The notes under the pieces are model-generated. The model had not been told where the DNA came from, did not search any database, and was given only the letters and a program-made list of their open reading frames with translations. This document shows, in pieces, positions 1 to 8,631 of a DNA stretch of 55,280 nucleotides. The stretch is from contig JANQID010000057.1 of the NCBI GenBank assembly GCA_028282325.1, forward strand, positions 1 through 55,280. Direction: 5' to 3'. The translations under genes were made by a program, and so were the position numbers. The number at the start of each line of letters is the position of its first letter. Within the stretch, counting starts at the first letter, position 1. The DNA comes from Chloroflexaceae bacterium (GTDB lineage Bacteria; Chloroflexota; Chloroflexia; Chloroflexales; Chloroflexaceae).

Positions 1-622
1 CGCCATCCCACCAGATGTGTTGCACGTGATCGCTGCCATAATGCACGGCAAAACAACTCAGCCGGTTGGAACCCCAGGCGGCGCAAGATGGCGCCGAACG
101 CAAATCGCCGCCTAGATCCTCCCAGGCCGTCCAGGCGTTGCCATTCCACCAGCGATGCAGGAGTTGATTCTGGCTCCCGCGCACGAACAAATTGAACTGA
201 TTCGGCTGCCACGAAGTTACGCTTGGCGCCGAAGTGCCGCTGTTGGCGATGATACTCCAATTCGACCAGGCGGGCGGTGCAGGCGTCGGCGTCGCGGTTG
301 GCGCGGCCGGAGTCGCAGTTGCGCTTGGCACGGCCGGGGTCGTGGTTGCAGTTGCATTGGCCAGCGTGTTCGTTGCCGTGATAAAGTTGGCGACCAGCTT
401 CTGAGAAGGGGAGATGTTGAATCCATATTGAACGATATGCATCGGCGCCGCCTCGGCAGAATCCGCCTCCACAATGTTGTACAGGGCCTGCTGAACATCC
501 TGTGCAGCCACTTCAAACACTCGTTGCTCATCTGTTGAGAACATGACTGACATCAAACCGACAAACGATACAACCAATGAAATCGCTATTAACCAGGGAA
601 ACCAGCGCGGCGTCGATCTCAT
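1..622 (-). CDS. Secreted PLL-like beta-propeller protein, partial
   Basis: This open frame runs off the left edge, so only about 207 N-terminal residues are visible and the C-terminus is missing. It starts at an ATG (622) preceded by GAGGAGG at a 5-nt spacing. Residues 6-28 form a hydrophobic signal or anchor segment. A Thr/Pro/Ala linker follows at about residues 100-128. After it comes a tryptophan-rich stretch with repeat-like blocks (NQLLHRWWNGNAW, then a second block ending HIWWDG), which resembles PLL or tachylectin-type sugar-binding propellers and sialidase-like folds. The likely product is an exported or membrane-anchored lectin-like protein. Its ligand is unknown. No partner gene is visible on its side of the window. 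Confidence 0.7.
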   Translation of the reverse strand, partial: MRSTPRWFPWLIAISLVVSFVGLMSVMFSTDEQRVFEVAAQDVQQALYNIVEADSAEAAPMHIVQYGFNISPSQKLVANFITATNTLANATATTTPAVPSATATPAAPTATPTPAPPAWSNWSIIANSGTSAPSVTSWQPNQFNLFVRGSQNQLLHRWWNGNAWTAWEDLGGDLRSAPSCAAWGSNRLSCFAVHYGSDHVQHIWWDG

Positions 623-862
623 ACATGCCTCCTCAAGCTTTACATATTGTCAGGCTCACCGATGTTGCACAGCGCTCGATCCGAAGCGAAAGCGAGATCT
701 TGCTATCCTGCTTCGTACTGTACTATAGAGTTCGCCTGGCGTGAAGATCATGTGACGGCTTTTCCAGGTAAAGGTTTCGTATAAATATCAAGCCGGTGAT
801 TGGGATAGCAAAACGCCGTTGCGCCTGGCGTGCAACAGCCGGATCGGCCAGAATGGCGACGG

Positions 863-1588
863 TCAGGATTGCTGTTGAGACTCGCGGAGTTGGACGAGAT
901 CCCAGAAATCGCTTTCGAGCTGCGATTTGCCGTCCTCTTTGGGGAGATGTTTGTACAGCTCGTGATAGACCAGCCAGAGCGCGACGCCGAATCCGAGCAT
1001 ATCGGGGATAGTCAGTGCAATGCGCGTAATCGCGTTGACTTGGGCGACCTGCTGGTTAAACAGATCGGTGCCGAACGTCGCTGTGACAATGAAGAGGTTG
1101 AGGAAGAAGTTGGCCAGCGCTGCCAGAATATTGACTCCAACAATAATCATGCTGCCGATCATCAATGCGCGATGCACCGATGACGTATCCAGCAGGGTTT
1201 CGAGTGATCGCTCTCGTTGGGGCGTATCAGGATTCAGCGCCTGGATAAAGAACTGGGTCATAATCGGGCGGCGAATGATGACCGAGCCGCCGAACACGGC
1301 AATGGCGACAAAAAAGCCCGCCGTGTCTTTGATCGCAAAGAGTAGGCCATCGACGAACCAGAAGGTGAGCAGGCCACGAATAATCGCGGCGGCGCCGATG
1401 TACGAGGTGATGAAGTTGAAACGTCGGGTAATGAAGAAGAGATCGGCGAATACCCAGCCGACCGGGATGAGCGCTGCGAGGATGTAGGCCGGTATCGCGC
1501 CCATCGGCTCGCTGAGGTAGGATAGGATAGCGATCGGAATAACTGCGCCGAGGATAATATCGAGGATCAGTTTGGTCGTGCGATTCAT
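863..1588 (-). CDS. VC0807-family integral membrane protein
   Basis: Predicted inner-membrane protein of 241 residues with about five or six hydrophobic segments. The first spans residues 5-23, followed by segments near 30-50, 60-80, 85-100, 145-175 and 190-215. The RRFNFITSYIG block between early helices and the overall spacing resemble the uncharacterised VC0807 family, whose function is unknown. The frame is open upstream to 1645, but MNRTTK at 1588 is a better start because the extra 19 residues are not hydrophobic and have no ribosome site. It ends in a charged cytoplasmic tail. It lies downstream of the metal ATPase gene on the same strand, separated by a dispersed repeat, so co-transcription is doubtful. 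Confidence 0.65.
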   Translation of the reverse strand: MNRTTKLILDIILGAVIPIAILSYLSEPMGAIPAYILAALIPVGWVFADLFFITRRFNFITSYIGAAAIIRGLLTFWFVDGLLFAIKDTAGFFVAIAVFGGSVIIRRPIMTQFFIQALNPDTPQRERSLETLLDTSSVHRALMIGSMIIVGVNILAALANFFLNLFIVTATFGTDLFNQQVAQVNAITRIALTIPDMLGFGVALWLVYHELYKHLPKEDGKSQLESDFWDLVQLRESQQQS

Positions 1589-1730
1589 ACGTTCAGGATA
1601 CCACACATCGGGCAGTATTCGTTGGAGTGGAACCGGGAAGTGCAATGGCCGCGCGAGCGGTTTCGGCCACGCGGCGCATTATACGCGACACCCGCCTGGA
1701 TCGGCAAGGCGATGCGAATCGGTTTTTAGC

Positions 1731-1856
1731 TTATCCATTTTTTTCGGTCAATTTTTGCTCTTCGGGCAAAAATTGACCGAAAGTAAGGACATAAAGTACC
1801 ACTCTGCCGAAGGTTTCAGCAGCTTTTTTCTGGAACTAGGACCAAAAAAGCGCCAC
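1731..1856. repeat. Dispersed repeat, copy A, with 17-bp hairpin
   Basis: About 126 bp that recurs in inverted orientation at 42683-42812. One end carries a perfect 17-bp inverted repeat (arms 1742-1758 and 1766-1782, arm sequence TTTCGGTCAATTTTTGC). The rest shares CTCTGCCGAAGG and AAAAAAGCGCCAC blocks with the other copy. It fills the gap between the ATPase stop and the next gene. It is not an ordinary terminator because the T-run lies on the wrong side of the stem. Confidence 0.8.
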
Positions 1857-1882
1857 AACTTCCTGGCGATTTGTAAACAGAT

Positions 1883-4117
1883 CTATGCGTCCTCGACAAC
1901 GGGGGCGCCGGGATGCCGGAGCAGCCGCATACCGTTAAGCGTCACCAACACCGATGCGCCGACATCGACCAGCACCGCCATCCACATCGTACCCAGGCCA
2001 AACAATGCCAGCCCGACAAACGCCAGCTTGACGCCAATGCTGAAGATGACATTCGCTTGGATCGTTCCCATCGCCGCGCGACTCACGCGCAGCACGAACG
2101 GCAACCGGCGCAGGTCGTCGTTCATCAACGTGATGTCGGCGGTCTCCATCGCCTGCGCCACGCCGCCGGAAGCGCCGCCCACCGCGATGCCGACATCGGC
2201 CGTTGCCAGGGCTGGCGTGTCGTTGATTCCATCGCCAACCATCGCGACCACGCCGTAGCGGTCGCGCAATGCTTTCACGGCGTCCACTTTGTCGGCGGGT
2301 AGTAGATCGGAATGCATCTCGGTCACGCCAACCGCATCGGCGACCTTTTGGGCAGCAGATTGATTGTCGCCGGTAAGCATCACCAGCGCGGCGATGCCGT
2401 CGCGTTTGAGTTGCGCCAGCGCCGACCGACCCGACGAGCGCACGGTGTCGGCGACGGTGATAGCCCCGCGGTACGCGCCATCCACGCCGACCATCATCGA
2501 CGTGTGGCCGCGCGCCGCCGCCGTGTCAGCGAACGCGCAATGCTCGGCGGTATGCGGTACGGCATCCTCGAAATAGCGGTGGCTGCCGATTAACACCGGA
2601 CGATCGGCCACCTGGCCGCGCACGCCTTGCCCCGCCAGCGCTGTCACCATCTCGGCGGCGGGATACCGCTGCGCCACGCCCCGCCGCTGCGCTTCGGCGA
2701 CGATCGCATACGCCAGCGGATGCTCGCTGCGTCGCTCGACAGCGCTGGCCAGCGCGACTAGATCGTCGCAATCGGCGCAACGCGGATCGTCTCCTGTTGG
2801 CGTACATGTCGTCGAACGCACCTCCACTACCGTCGGTTGGCCGAGCGTGAGCGTGCCGGTTTTGTCGAACGCCATCGCCCGCACCCGGCTCAATGTTTCC
2901 AGATGCACGCCGCCCTTGATCAGCACGCCGTTGCGCGCGGCGTTGCTGATCGCGCTGATGATGCTGACGGGCGTGCTGATTACCAGCGCGCATGGGCAAG
3001 CGACCACCAGCAGCGCCAGCGCGCGGTAGAGCCATCCAAACGTGTCGGGAGTTGGGTTGAGAAATGGCTGGCCAAAGAACAACGGCGGTACGATTGCCAC
3101 CAGCGCCGCCAATCCGACGACAGCCGGCGTGTAGTAGGCCGCAAAGCGATCAATGAACCGCTGAGCCGGCGCGCGTTGCTCCTGCGCCTCCTCAACCAGG
3201 GCGATCAGGCGGCTGATCGTGGTGTCTTCCGCACGTCGCGTGACTTCGATCTCTAGCGAGCCTTCACCGTTGACGCTGCTGGCGAACACCTCGGCGCCGA
3301 CGGTCTTCTCGATCAGGCGACTCTCGCCGGTGATCGGCGCCTGGTTGACCGCCGATGCGCCCGTGATCACCTGCCCATCCATCGGGATGTGCTCGCCCGG
3401 CTTGACCACGATGATGTCGCCGATGCGCAGATCTTCAATCGGCACGTGCCGCTCAATTACCTGGCCATCGTGCGTTTCGCGGCGTGTCGCTTCGCGCGGA
3501 GCCAACTGCATCAAACTGCGGATCGCGTCGCGCGAACGGCTGGCGGAATAGCCCTCCAACGCCTCGCCAATCGCAAACAGCACGATCACCGTGCCGGCTT
3601 CGACATACGCACCGATGAACACTGCGCCGACGGCGGCGAGTATCATCAGCGCGTTGATCGTCACCTCGCGGCTGATCCACAACGAACGCCAGCCGCTGCG
3701 TGCGATCGGTCCTCCGGCGACGAGCAGCGCCAGCACCGCCGACAAGTTGACGAGTGGATGATCGATGCCAAGGAATTCGCCCAGAATAATGCCGGGCATA
3801 ATCAACACCGCACCGAGCAGCGCCAGACGAGTATCGAGACGTTGCCACAGAAAGCGAATGAAGTTTGACGGGCGCAACTGCTCGTGGGTTTGGTTCGGCG
3901 CGGCCTTTGAATCGGCTACGTTGTAACCCAACTCGCGCACCCGCGCGACTATGTCAGAAGATGAGACGACGCCGGTCACGTGCAGCTTCGCTGTCGAAAA
4001 GCTTAAATTACACCCGCTCACGCCGTCCAACTGCGCGACCCCGCTTTCCAGCGAGCGAGCGCAGCTAGGGCAATCCATGCCCTGAATCTCGAACACGAAG
4101 GTATCTTGTTGGGACAT
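1883..4117 (-). CDS. Heavy-metal translocating P1B-type ATPase
   Basis: A 744-residue inner-membrane pump that exports a soft metal cation (Zn/Cd/Pb type most likely) using ATP. It begins with a heavy-metal-associated domain (residues 1-70) containing GMDCPSC. Later come the intramembrane ACPCAL motif, the phosphorylation site DKTGTLT, the SEHPLA nucleotide-binding motif and GDGINDTPALA. The CPC motif and the lack of a His-rich tail fit ZntA/CadA rather than CopA, but metal choice is inference. A short Cys-rich insert (TTCTPTGDDPRCADCDD) lies between the phosphorylation loop and SEHPLA. The start at 4117 has GGAGGTG seven nucleotides upstream; the frame extends 8 codons further. Expression is probably controlled by the MerR protein encoded upstream through the promoter at 4185-4216. 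Confidence 0.93.
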   Translation of the reverse strand: MSQQDTFVFEIQGMDCPSCARSLESGVAQLDGVSGCNLSFSTAKLHVTGVVSSSDIVARVRELGYNVADSKAAPNQTHEQLRPSNFIRFLWQRLDTRLALLGAVLIMPGIILGEFLGIDHPLVNLSAVLALLVAGGPIARSGWRSLWISREVTINALMILAAVGAVFIGAYVEAGTVIVLFAIGEALEGYSASRSRDAIRSLMQLAPREATRRETHDGQVIERHVPIEDLRIGDIIVVKPGEHIPMDGQVITGASAVNQAPITGESRLIEKTVGAEVFASSVNGEGSLEIEVTRRAEDTTISRLIALVEEAQEQRAPAQRFIDRFAAYYTPAVVGLAALVAIVPPLFFGQPFLNPTPDTFGWLYRALALLVVACPCALVISTPVSIISAISNAARNGVLIKGGVHLETLSRVRAMAFDKTGTLTLGQPTVVEVRSTTCTPTGDDPRCADCDDLVALASAVERRSEHPLAYAIVAEAQRRGVAQRYPAAEMVTALAGQGVRGQVADRPVLIGSHRYFEDAVPHTAEHCAFADTAAARGHTSMMVGVDGAYRGAITVADTVRSSGRSALAQLKRDGIAALVMLTGDNQSAAQKVADAVGVTEMHSDLLPADKVDAVKALRDRYGVVAMVGDGINDTPALATADVGIAVGGASGGVAQAMETADITLMNDDLRRLPFVLRVSRAAMGTIQANVIFSIGVKLAFVGLALFGLGTMWMAVLVDVGASVLVTLNGMRLLRHPGAPVVEDA

Positions 4118-4159
4118 CCGACCACCTCCGCCGGTCAGCATTATTGCATCCGGCGCTAT

Positions 4160-4216
4160 GAACCAGCTTTTACAAACTGGTTCTATGATAGACCTTCAAG
4201 TTGGGTTGAGAGTCAA
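4160..4216 (-). promoter_or_regulatory. MerR-type promoter/operator of the metal ATPase
   Basis: On the minus strand a TTGACT -35 (4211-4216) and a TATCAT -10 (4185-4190) are separated by 20 bp, the over-long spacer typical of MerR-activated promoters. The spacer contains an imperfect dyad, CTCAACCCAACTTGAAG. Between the -10 and the start codon is a second inverted repeat (GAACCAG 4160-4166, CTGGTTC 4177-4183) that could fold in the mRNA leader. The MerR gene ends 33 bp upstream of the -35. Confidence 0.8.
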
Positions 4217-4249
4217 GGGGAAATGTGAGCGCCTCGCCGACGCCGAGCA

Positions 4250-5032
4250 TCAACGTTCAGCTTCCAAAGCTAGGAAGAGGCGGGCGAACACAAACGCATT
4301 CGCCCCATGTGCGATGAGCAGAAAACCTTCACCATCGTGCGCAAACTCAGGCGCCTGGTCGGAATGAGTGTGCGCCTGGCAGCTCGCCTCCAGGTTCGTC
4401 AGTGCCTCCAGCGCCTCGCCGACGGCGGGATCGTCGCTGACGACCAGTATATGATAAGCGTCGTGTTCTTGCCAGATATGCACATGCTCGATGCGCAAGC
4501 GAGCGAGGATCGCCCGACCCTCGGCAGTGGTGAGCACGCAGCCGGTGTATTCAAGAAACCAGTCGAGCATTTTCTCCGCCGGGCGATTCAGCGGATTGGC
4601 GCACACGCGATCGACGAGGCGAGCGAGTAGCGCTTCGGATGAGCGATCGGTGCTTTGGGCGAGGCGCTGCTGCATATCTTGTAGAAAGAGGCTCATCTCG
4701 TGCTGCAACACCAACAGCGGCGTTACCTGCCGCTCCAATGCCAGATAACGCTCTTCGGCGGTGCGCAGCACCGTATCGTCGTTTAACTCGCCCTCTCGCC
4801 AGGCGACCAGCAGCGCGCGGATGTCAGACAGCGTGAACCCCAGCCGTTGGGTGCGTCGGATGAATTGCAGCGTGTGCTCGGCATCGCGGTCATAGAGTCG
4901 ATAGCCGGCCTCGGTGCGCTCGACCGGCATCAGCAGATGCTGCGACTCGTAATAGCGCAACGTCGAGGTTGGCATATCGACGCGTCGGGCAAGCTGGCCA
5001 ATAGTTAACAATTGTTCGTCGGATTCGTGCAT
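4250..5032 (-). CDS. MerR-family regulator with long C-terminal domain
   Basis: DNA-binding regulator that most likely senses metal and activates the ATPase gene downstream on the same strand. Residues 9-80 form a typical MerR winged helix (LTIGQLARRVDMPTSTLRYY), followed by a dimerisation helix to about residue 130. At 260 residues it is about twice the length of classical MerR/ZntR proteins. The extra 120 residues contain scattered Cys and His (RVCANPL, EYTGCVL, EHVHIWQEH, CQAHTHSD) that could bind ligand. The usual ZntR or MerR cysteine triad is not evident at the standard position, so the ligand site may have moved into the extension. The start at 5032 lacks a well-spaced ribosome site. 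Confidence 0.85.
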   Translation of the reverse strand: MHESDEQLLTIGQLARRVDMPTSTLRYYESQHLLMPVERTEAGYRLYDRDAEHTLQFIRRTQRLGFTLSDIRALLVAWREGELNDDTVLRTAEERYLALERQVTPLLVLQHEMSLFLQDMQQRLAQSTDRSSEALLARLVDRVCANPLNRPAEKMLDWFLEYTGCVLTTAEGRAILARLRIEHVHIWQEHDAYHILVVSDDPAVGEALEALTNLEASCQAHTHSDQAPEFAHDGEGFLLIAHGANAFVFARLFLALEAER

Positions 5033-5050
5033 GTCCTATCATATTGCGCT

Positions 5051-5506
5051 CTACGCAATTTTTCGATTCAGCAAACCTTCAAATGCTTCAACCTGATGCT
5101 TCGGCACCGCCGATTTCGGGATCGCGATAATCGCGCCGCCGGACAGGAACAGCACATAGATCTCGACCATCATTTTCCATCCCTCGAACTGATCCCAGCC
5201 AAGCTCGCTCTGACCCTGCAAAGTTTTGATCAGTACGCCCCGATCGCCAAACTCATAGCGTGTTGCGAGAAAGTAGGGCTGATTGGTATCGCGACTGTCG
5301 CGCCAGGCCGAGAAAACCCCCATCGCGATGTAGAGCAGAAACGGCACCATCCCGACCAGCATCAGATAAAGCGGGCCATTGACATATGCAAATGCCATCA
5401 AGGCCGCCGCTGCGAAGGCATACATGTAGAACGTGGGGCGTTGGAAATGACGAAGGACGGCGAGACGAAAGAACTGGTCTTTGGCAAGTTTTGTTTCGAT
5501 AATCAT
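5051..5506 (-). CDS. YcxB-family membrane protein
   Basis: A 151-residue protein with two adjacent membrane helices (about residues 26-43 and 46-66) and a soluble beta-rich C-terminal domain, matching the YcxB family layout. The ending with FLSGGAIIAIPKSAVP is characteristic of that domain. Function is unknown. It ends 19 bp before the MerR start on the same strand and may be co-transcribed with it. No good ribosome site is seen at the ATG. Confidence 0.75.
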   Translation of the reverse strand: MIIETKLAKDQFFRLAVLRHFQRPTFYMYAFAAAALMAFAYVNGPLYLMLVGMVPFLLYIAMGVFSAWRDSRDTNQPYFLATRYEFGDRGVLIKTLQGQSELGWDQFEGWKMMVEIYVLFLSGGAIIAIPKSAVPKHQVEAFEGLLNRKIA

Positions 5507-5743
5507 GGGTATTCGGCATGTAACGCGGCGAGTACAGAGATATTGCCCTACGTTTTGTAGGGGATCACCTCTAATAATACCAGGTTTTGCGGGGAAACAG
5601 AGCAGAGGCTTTCGGCAGGATTGAGCCGCGAATGATGGCGCTGACCGAATCAGGCTAGAGCGCGGCGGCTCGCGTATATGTTCAAGGGCAGACGCAAAGG
5701 CCGGCCCCTGAACGCAGATACAGGTCTACGCCTGTTGGTTTGA

Positions 5744-6280
5744 TCAGGTTGGATCGCGTTGGATCGCGAGCGTGTAGTGCAACTGTACGAGGCCGCTGGG
5801 GTAGGTTTTAGTATTCAGCAGTTGCAGGGGCTCCTCAAGCGGAAGAGGCGTAAACAGGGGAATTCCCGCACCAAGCAGCACCGGGTGGACTGTCAGGATA
5901 TACTCATCGATAAGCCGTTGCGCGCGAAAAGCCGCGACGACCTCACCGCCGCCGACGAGCCAGATCTGTCGGCAGCCATGGACAAGGATCGTCGCAACTA
6001 TCTGCTCTGCGTCACCCGCGACGGCGACCACCGGTTCGGGCACATTCGGCAGATCACGGCGCGTGCAGACAAAGCAAGGCTTGTCGGCATATGGCCATTC
6101 GCCAAAGCTCAACACTTGGTCGAAGGTTTTGCGCCCCATCACTAGGGCGTCGATTTGCGCATAGAAGGCGGCATAACCATAATCGCCGTCGGAGAATAAC
6201 CAGTCAATGCCACCGTCCTCGCGCGCAATAAAACCATCGAGGCTTATGGCGATAAAAAGCTGCACCTTTAGCTCGTCCAT
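5744..6280 (-). CDS. Dihydrofolate reductase-like (RibD C-terminal family) protein
   Basis: A 178-residue soluble protein of the RibD C-terminal/DHFR-like superfamily, which binds NADPH. Visible features are FIAISLDGFIAREDGGIDWL near the N-terminus, ALVMGRKTFDQVL at about residue 50, and IWLVGGGEVVAAF at about residue 115, the glycine-rich nucleotide loop. Members resemble YyaP/YwjB and their substrate is mostly unknown. Two ATG codons sit together. The second (6280) is better spaced from GAGGAG. The gene follows the methyltransferase by 13 bp on the same strand, so the two form a probable operon. Confidence 0.85.
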   Translation of the reverse strand: MDELKVQLFIAISLDGFIAREDGGIDWLFSDGDYGYAAFYAQIDALVMGRKTFDQVLSFGEWPYADKPCFVCTRRDLPNVPEPVVAVAGDAEQIVATILVHGCRQIWLVGGGEVVAAFRAQRLIDEYILTVHPVLLGAGIPLFTPLPLEEPLQLLNTKTYPSGLVQLHYTLAIQRDPT

Positions 6281-6293
6281 CATCGCTCCTCAT

Positions 6294-6905
6294 TTACGGC
6301 TTCCGCGCCCGCACCAGCGCGATGTTCGCGAATGTTTCGGTATGCCGTCGCGGATCATCTGCCGCTGCAAACGCCTGCTCGATGCGCCGCACCTCGGCGC
6401 GCTCAATCTTCAGGTCGGGCAGCAGTGCGGCAATCTGCTCCGGCGATAGTAGATCTTCTTCGGCGAATCCCCAGATCGCGCTCATCGAGTGATCCCACTC
6501 AGCGACAATGAGCGTGCCGCCGTCAGCGAGCGCTTGCCTGGCGGTATTGAGCGTCTGGCGAGTTTTGTCGCCGCCGGGTAACGCATAGGTGCAGATTACC
6601 AGATTGAATCTGCGCGACGGCTTCCACGTTGTAATGTCGCCAACTATGAACATCGCATCGAGGCTTTCAGCGCGCGCTGCCTGTGTGGCAAGCTCTATTG
6701 CGCGCTCGGCCCAATCGACGCCGGTGACCTGCCAGCCGAGCCGGGCCAGCTTGAGAGCATTTTGTCCCGACCCGCAACCCAGATCGAGCGCCGCGCCCGG
6801 TCGCAGATCTGCAAGCTCATAATCCAGCAGATAATCGGCGACAACCACCTGATTGGGATCTTCTGCGTACGCTTCGTTCCAGAAATCGCGATCCATCTCA
6901 TCCAT
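6294..6905 (-). CDS. Class I SAM-dependent methyltransferase
   Basis: A 203-residue soluble methyltransferase of Rossmann type. Motif I is LDLGCGSGQNALKLA (about residue 38), motif II VTGVDWAERAI, motif III region MFIVGDITTW, and motif IV FNLVICTYALPG. It resembles TehB-like thiopurine or tellurite methyltransferases, but the substrate cannot be read from sequence. An ATG at 6923 overlaps the upstream gene's stop and also forms part of the ribosome site GAGGAGG. The ATG at 6905, nine nucleotides after that site, is the better start. It sits between the VanW gene and the DHFR-like gene in one tight cluster. Confidence 0.85.
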   Translation of the reverse strand: MDEMDRDFWNEAYAEDPNQVVVADYLLDYELADLRPGAALDLGCGSGQNALKLARLGWQVTGVDWAERAIELATQAARAESLDAMFIVGDITTWKPSRRFNLVICTYALPGGDKTRQTLNTARQALADGGTLIVAEWDHSMSAIWGFAEEDLLSPEQIAALLPDLKIERAEVRRIEQAFAAADDPRRHTETFANIALVRARKP

Positions 6906-6919
6906 ATGCTGCGTCCTCC

Positions 6920-8341
6920 TCATTGCTTTGGCGGCAAGATCGTCACATCATCCGGCGGTTCGACGTCGGGGCCGTACAGATAGAAGTCTTCCCAGGGGTG
7001 ATAGTGCGTATAGAAGTTGTCATTGTGGAGCGTTTGGCCATCGGGCAGAGTCACGGTGCGAATATAATTCACATCGACGCCTGGACGGCCATGCACAAGC
7101 TGGCGAACCGCCCCGGCGGGCAATGCAGCGTCATACTGCCAGACCGGCGAACCGGGCTGGGTCCAGTTGCGGGTGTATGGACCCTCGTACGTCACGCTGC
7201 GCCCATCGTCATAGCCCCAGATGGCGAATGTTACGCGCGCCGTAGCCGGATCGGACGCGGCGGCGATGTACGTCGGGCCAAGCGAGTCGTTGAACCAGCG
7301 AAAATCGACGCTCGGTGTGTATACCGTTGCGTCGAAGCCAAGAATGTTCTCGTAGAAATAGACGATGAACGTGTGTCCCTGACGACGGGTGATCTGCAAA
7401 CCAGCATTCGACACCGCGCGAAACAGCGTGGTTGAGACCTGGCACAGCCCGCCCCCAACCACACGCTCCAATTGTCCGCCGACAATCGCGTAGCCATCCA
7501 CGAAGCCGTTTGCCTCAGAGAAATCGCCGACAGCGTTGAACGAGAATTCGGTGTTGGCCGGAACCATCACACCATCGAACATTGCAACGGCGCGGGCAAT
7601 ATTGTGATAGCGCTCGCTCGCCGATGTGGCGTAGCTCGTCGTGGCCTCTCCCAGCAGCGTGATCGGGTGGGCCGGAGCCGCCGCCGCCTGCGCGCGCGGG
7701 TCGCGTTCGAGCAACTGCCGGCCAAGCTGCCCCAACATCACCTCATAGTCGGTTCCGCGATGCTCGGGATGATACTCAAAGCGGGCGCGCTCGAAATACT
7801 GCACCAGGTAGGGCTGTCCGTCGTTGGGATTGATCTCGGTGAACTCCTCGGAGATCGGATAGCCGAAGACCGCCAGGCCGCCGTGTTGCTGCCAGAACCA
7901 GCGGAAAGCCCCGCCGAGGCTGTGACCAGCTTCGGGGAAGAAACGGCGATCCGCAGCAGAAGCGCCTTGTTGCCAGGCAAACGCCGAATCGGCGCGTCCT
8001 TCGGTCGCCAGCCGACCGACGTGCGAGAGCGTAACCCGAAACGCTTCGGGCAAATCCGGGCGCAATTCAAAACGAGCGCGCTCGAAGTACTGTACCTGCA
8101 CGTCATTCGCATCAAGAAACGGCTCGGTCAGCGGAAGGCCAAAGATGTCGATGCCGCCGTGTTCGGTATAGAAGCGCTTGAAATCGAAGCCGAGATTGTG
8201 GCTAGTTTCCGAAAAGTAGGCAAACGCCTGAGATGGATCGGCGTTTGCGGGCGCGGTGCGGGCAGTCATTCGGGGTTGCGCGATGACGAGGGTTAAGAGC
8301 GCAGCCATCGCAAAGACCAGTGCGCGCAAACGATAGTTCAT
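6920..8341 (-). CDS. VanW-family protein with N-terminal LGFP-like repeats
   Basis: An exported 473-residue protein. Residues 1-33 are a signal sequence. Two copies of a repeat of about 60 residues follow (around 40-105 and 130-200), each ending in an aromatic block such as VQYFERARFE; the second contains GGLAVFGYPISEEF. These resemble LGFP-like repeats found in many surface proteins of Chloroflexota. The VanW domain covers about 235-365 with EFSFNAVGDFSEANGF and GGGLCQVSTTLFRA. VanW proteins are associated with cell-wall peptidoglycan but their activity is unknown. TAGGAG precedes the start by 6 nt. The stop overlaps the first possible start of the methyltransferase gene. Confidence 0.88.
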   Translation of the reverse strand: MNYRLRALVFAMAALLTLVIAQPRMTARTAPANADPSQAFAYFSETSHNLGFDFKRFYTEHGGIDIFGLPLTEPFLDANDVQVQYFERARFELRPDLPEAFRVTLSHVGRLATEGRADSAFAWQQGASAADRRFFPEAGHSLGGAFRWFWQQHGGLAVFGYPISEEFTEINPNDGQPYLVQYFERARFEYHPEHRGTDYEVMLGQLGRQLLERDPRAQAAAAPAHPITLLGEATTSYATSASERYHNIARAVAMFDGVMVPANTEFSFNAVGDFSEANGFVDGYAIVGGQLERVVGGGLCQVSTTLFRAVSNAGLQITRRQGHTFIVYFYENILGFDATVYTPSVDFRWFNDSLGPTYIAAASDPATARVTFAIWGYDDGRSVTYEGPYTRNWTQPGSPVWQYDAALPAGAVRQLVHGRPGVDVNYIRTVTLPDGQTLHNDNFYTHYHPWEDFYLYGPDVEPPDDVTILPPKQ

Positions 8342-8558
8342 CGACGACTCCTACATCATATGGTAGTAATGGTAGTACAGAACTGTTGTGCGGTTGTCGG
8401 TGAGCAATCGGGAGATGTGAGGCGCAATATTCGCCGCTGGCCAATAGGTCAGCAATCAATGGCATCGACGCAAACCTGACGGCATCGGCGGCAAACCCAT
8501 TATAATTTATTGTAGCATACCCCGAACCGAGTTGGAGACAATAAGCAAAAACGCAAGC

Positions 8559-8601
8559 TTGACATACACATGACGAATGTGCTAGAATGGAAGCGGTTCC
8601 A
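8559..8601 (+). promoter_or_regulatory. Promoter and LacI-type operator of the LacI regulator gene
   Basis: TTGACA (8559-8564) and TAGAAT (8583-8588) with an 18-bp spacer are followed directly by TGGAAGCGGTTCCA (8588-8601), a palindrome with arms TGGAA/TTCCA of the form bound by LacI-family proteins. The operator covers the expected transcription start, so the regulator probably represses itself. The rest of the 8342-8698 gap holds a TATAAT-like sequence near 8500 that could serve the divergent vanW gene, and the hairpin listed separately. Confidence 0.75.
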
Positions 8602-8631
8602 ATGCCATCCTTACATCTTTTATGATTTTGC

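Noticed and set aside
1742-1782. Hairpin considered as the ATPase terminator
   Set aside because: For minus-strand transcripts the stem is followed by A, not T, and the same stem recurs at 42759-42799 in a different context, so it is part of a repeat.
1572-2258. Plus-strand frame across the dispersed repeat and the ATPase end
   Set aside because: Its similarity to a frame at 42487-42786 comes only from the shared repeat. The rest is antisense to the P-type ATPase.
7472-8296. Open plus-strand frame of 274 codons opposite the VanW gene
   Set aside because: It lies wholly antisense to a gene with clear VanW and repeat motifs, has no ribosome site and shows no recognisable domain. It is a coding shadow.
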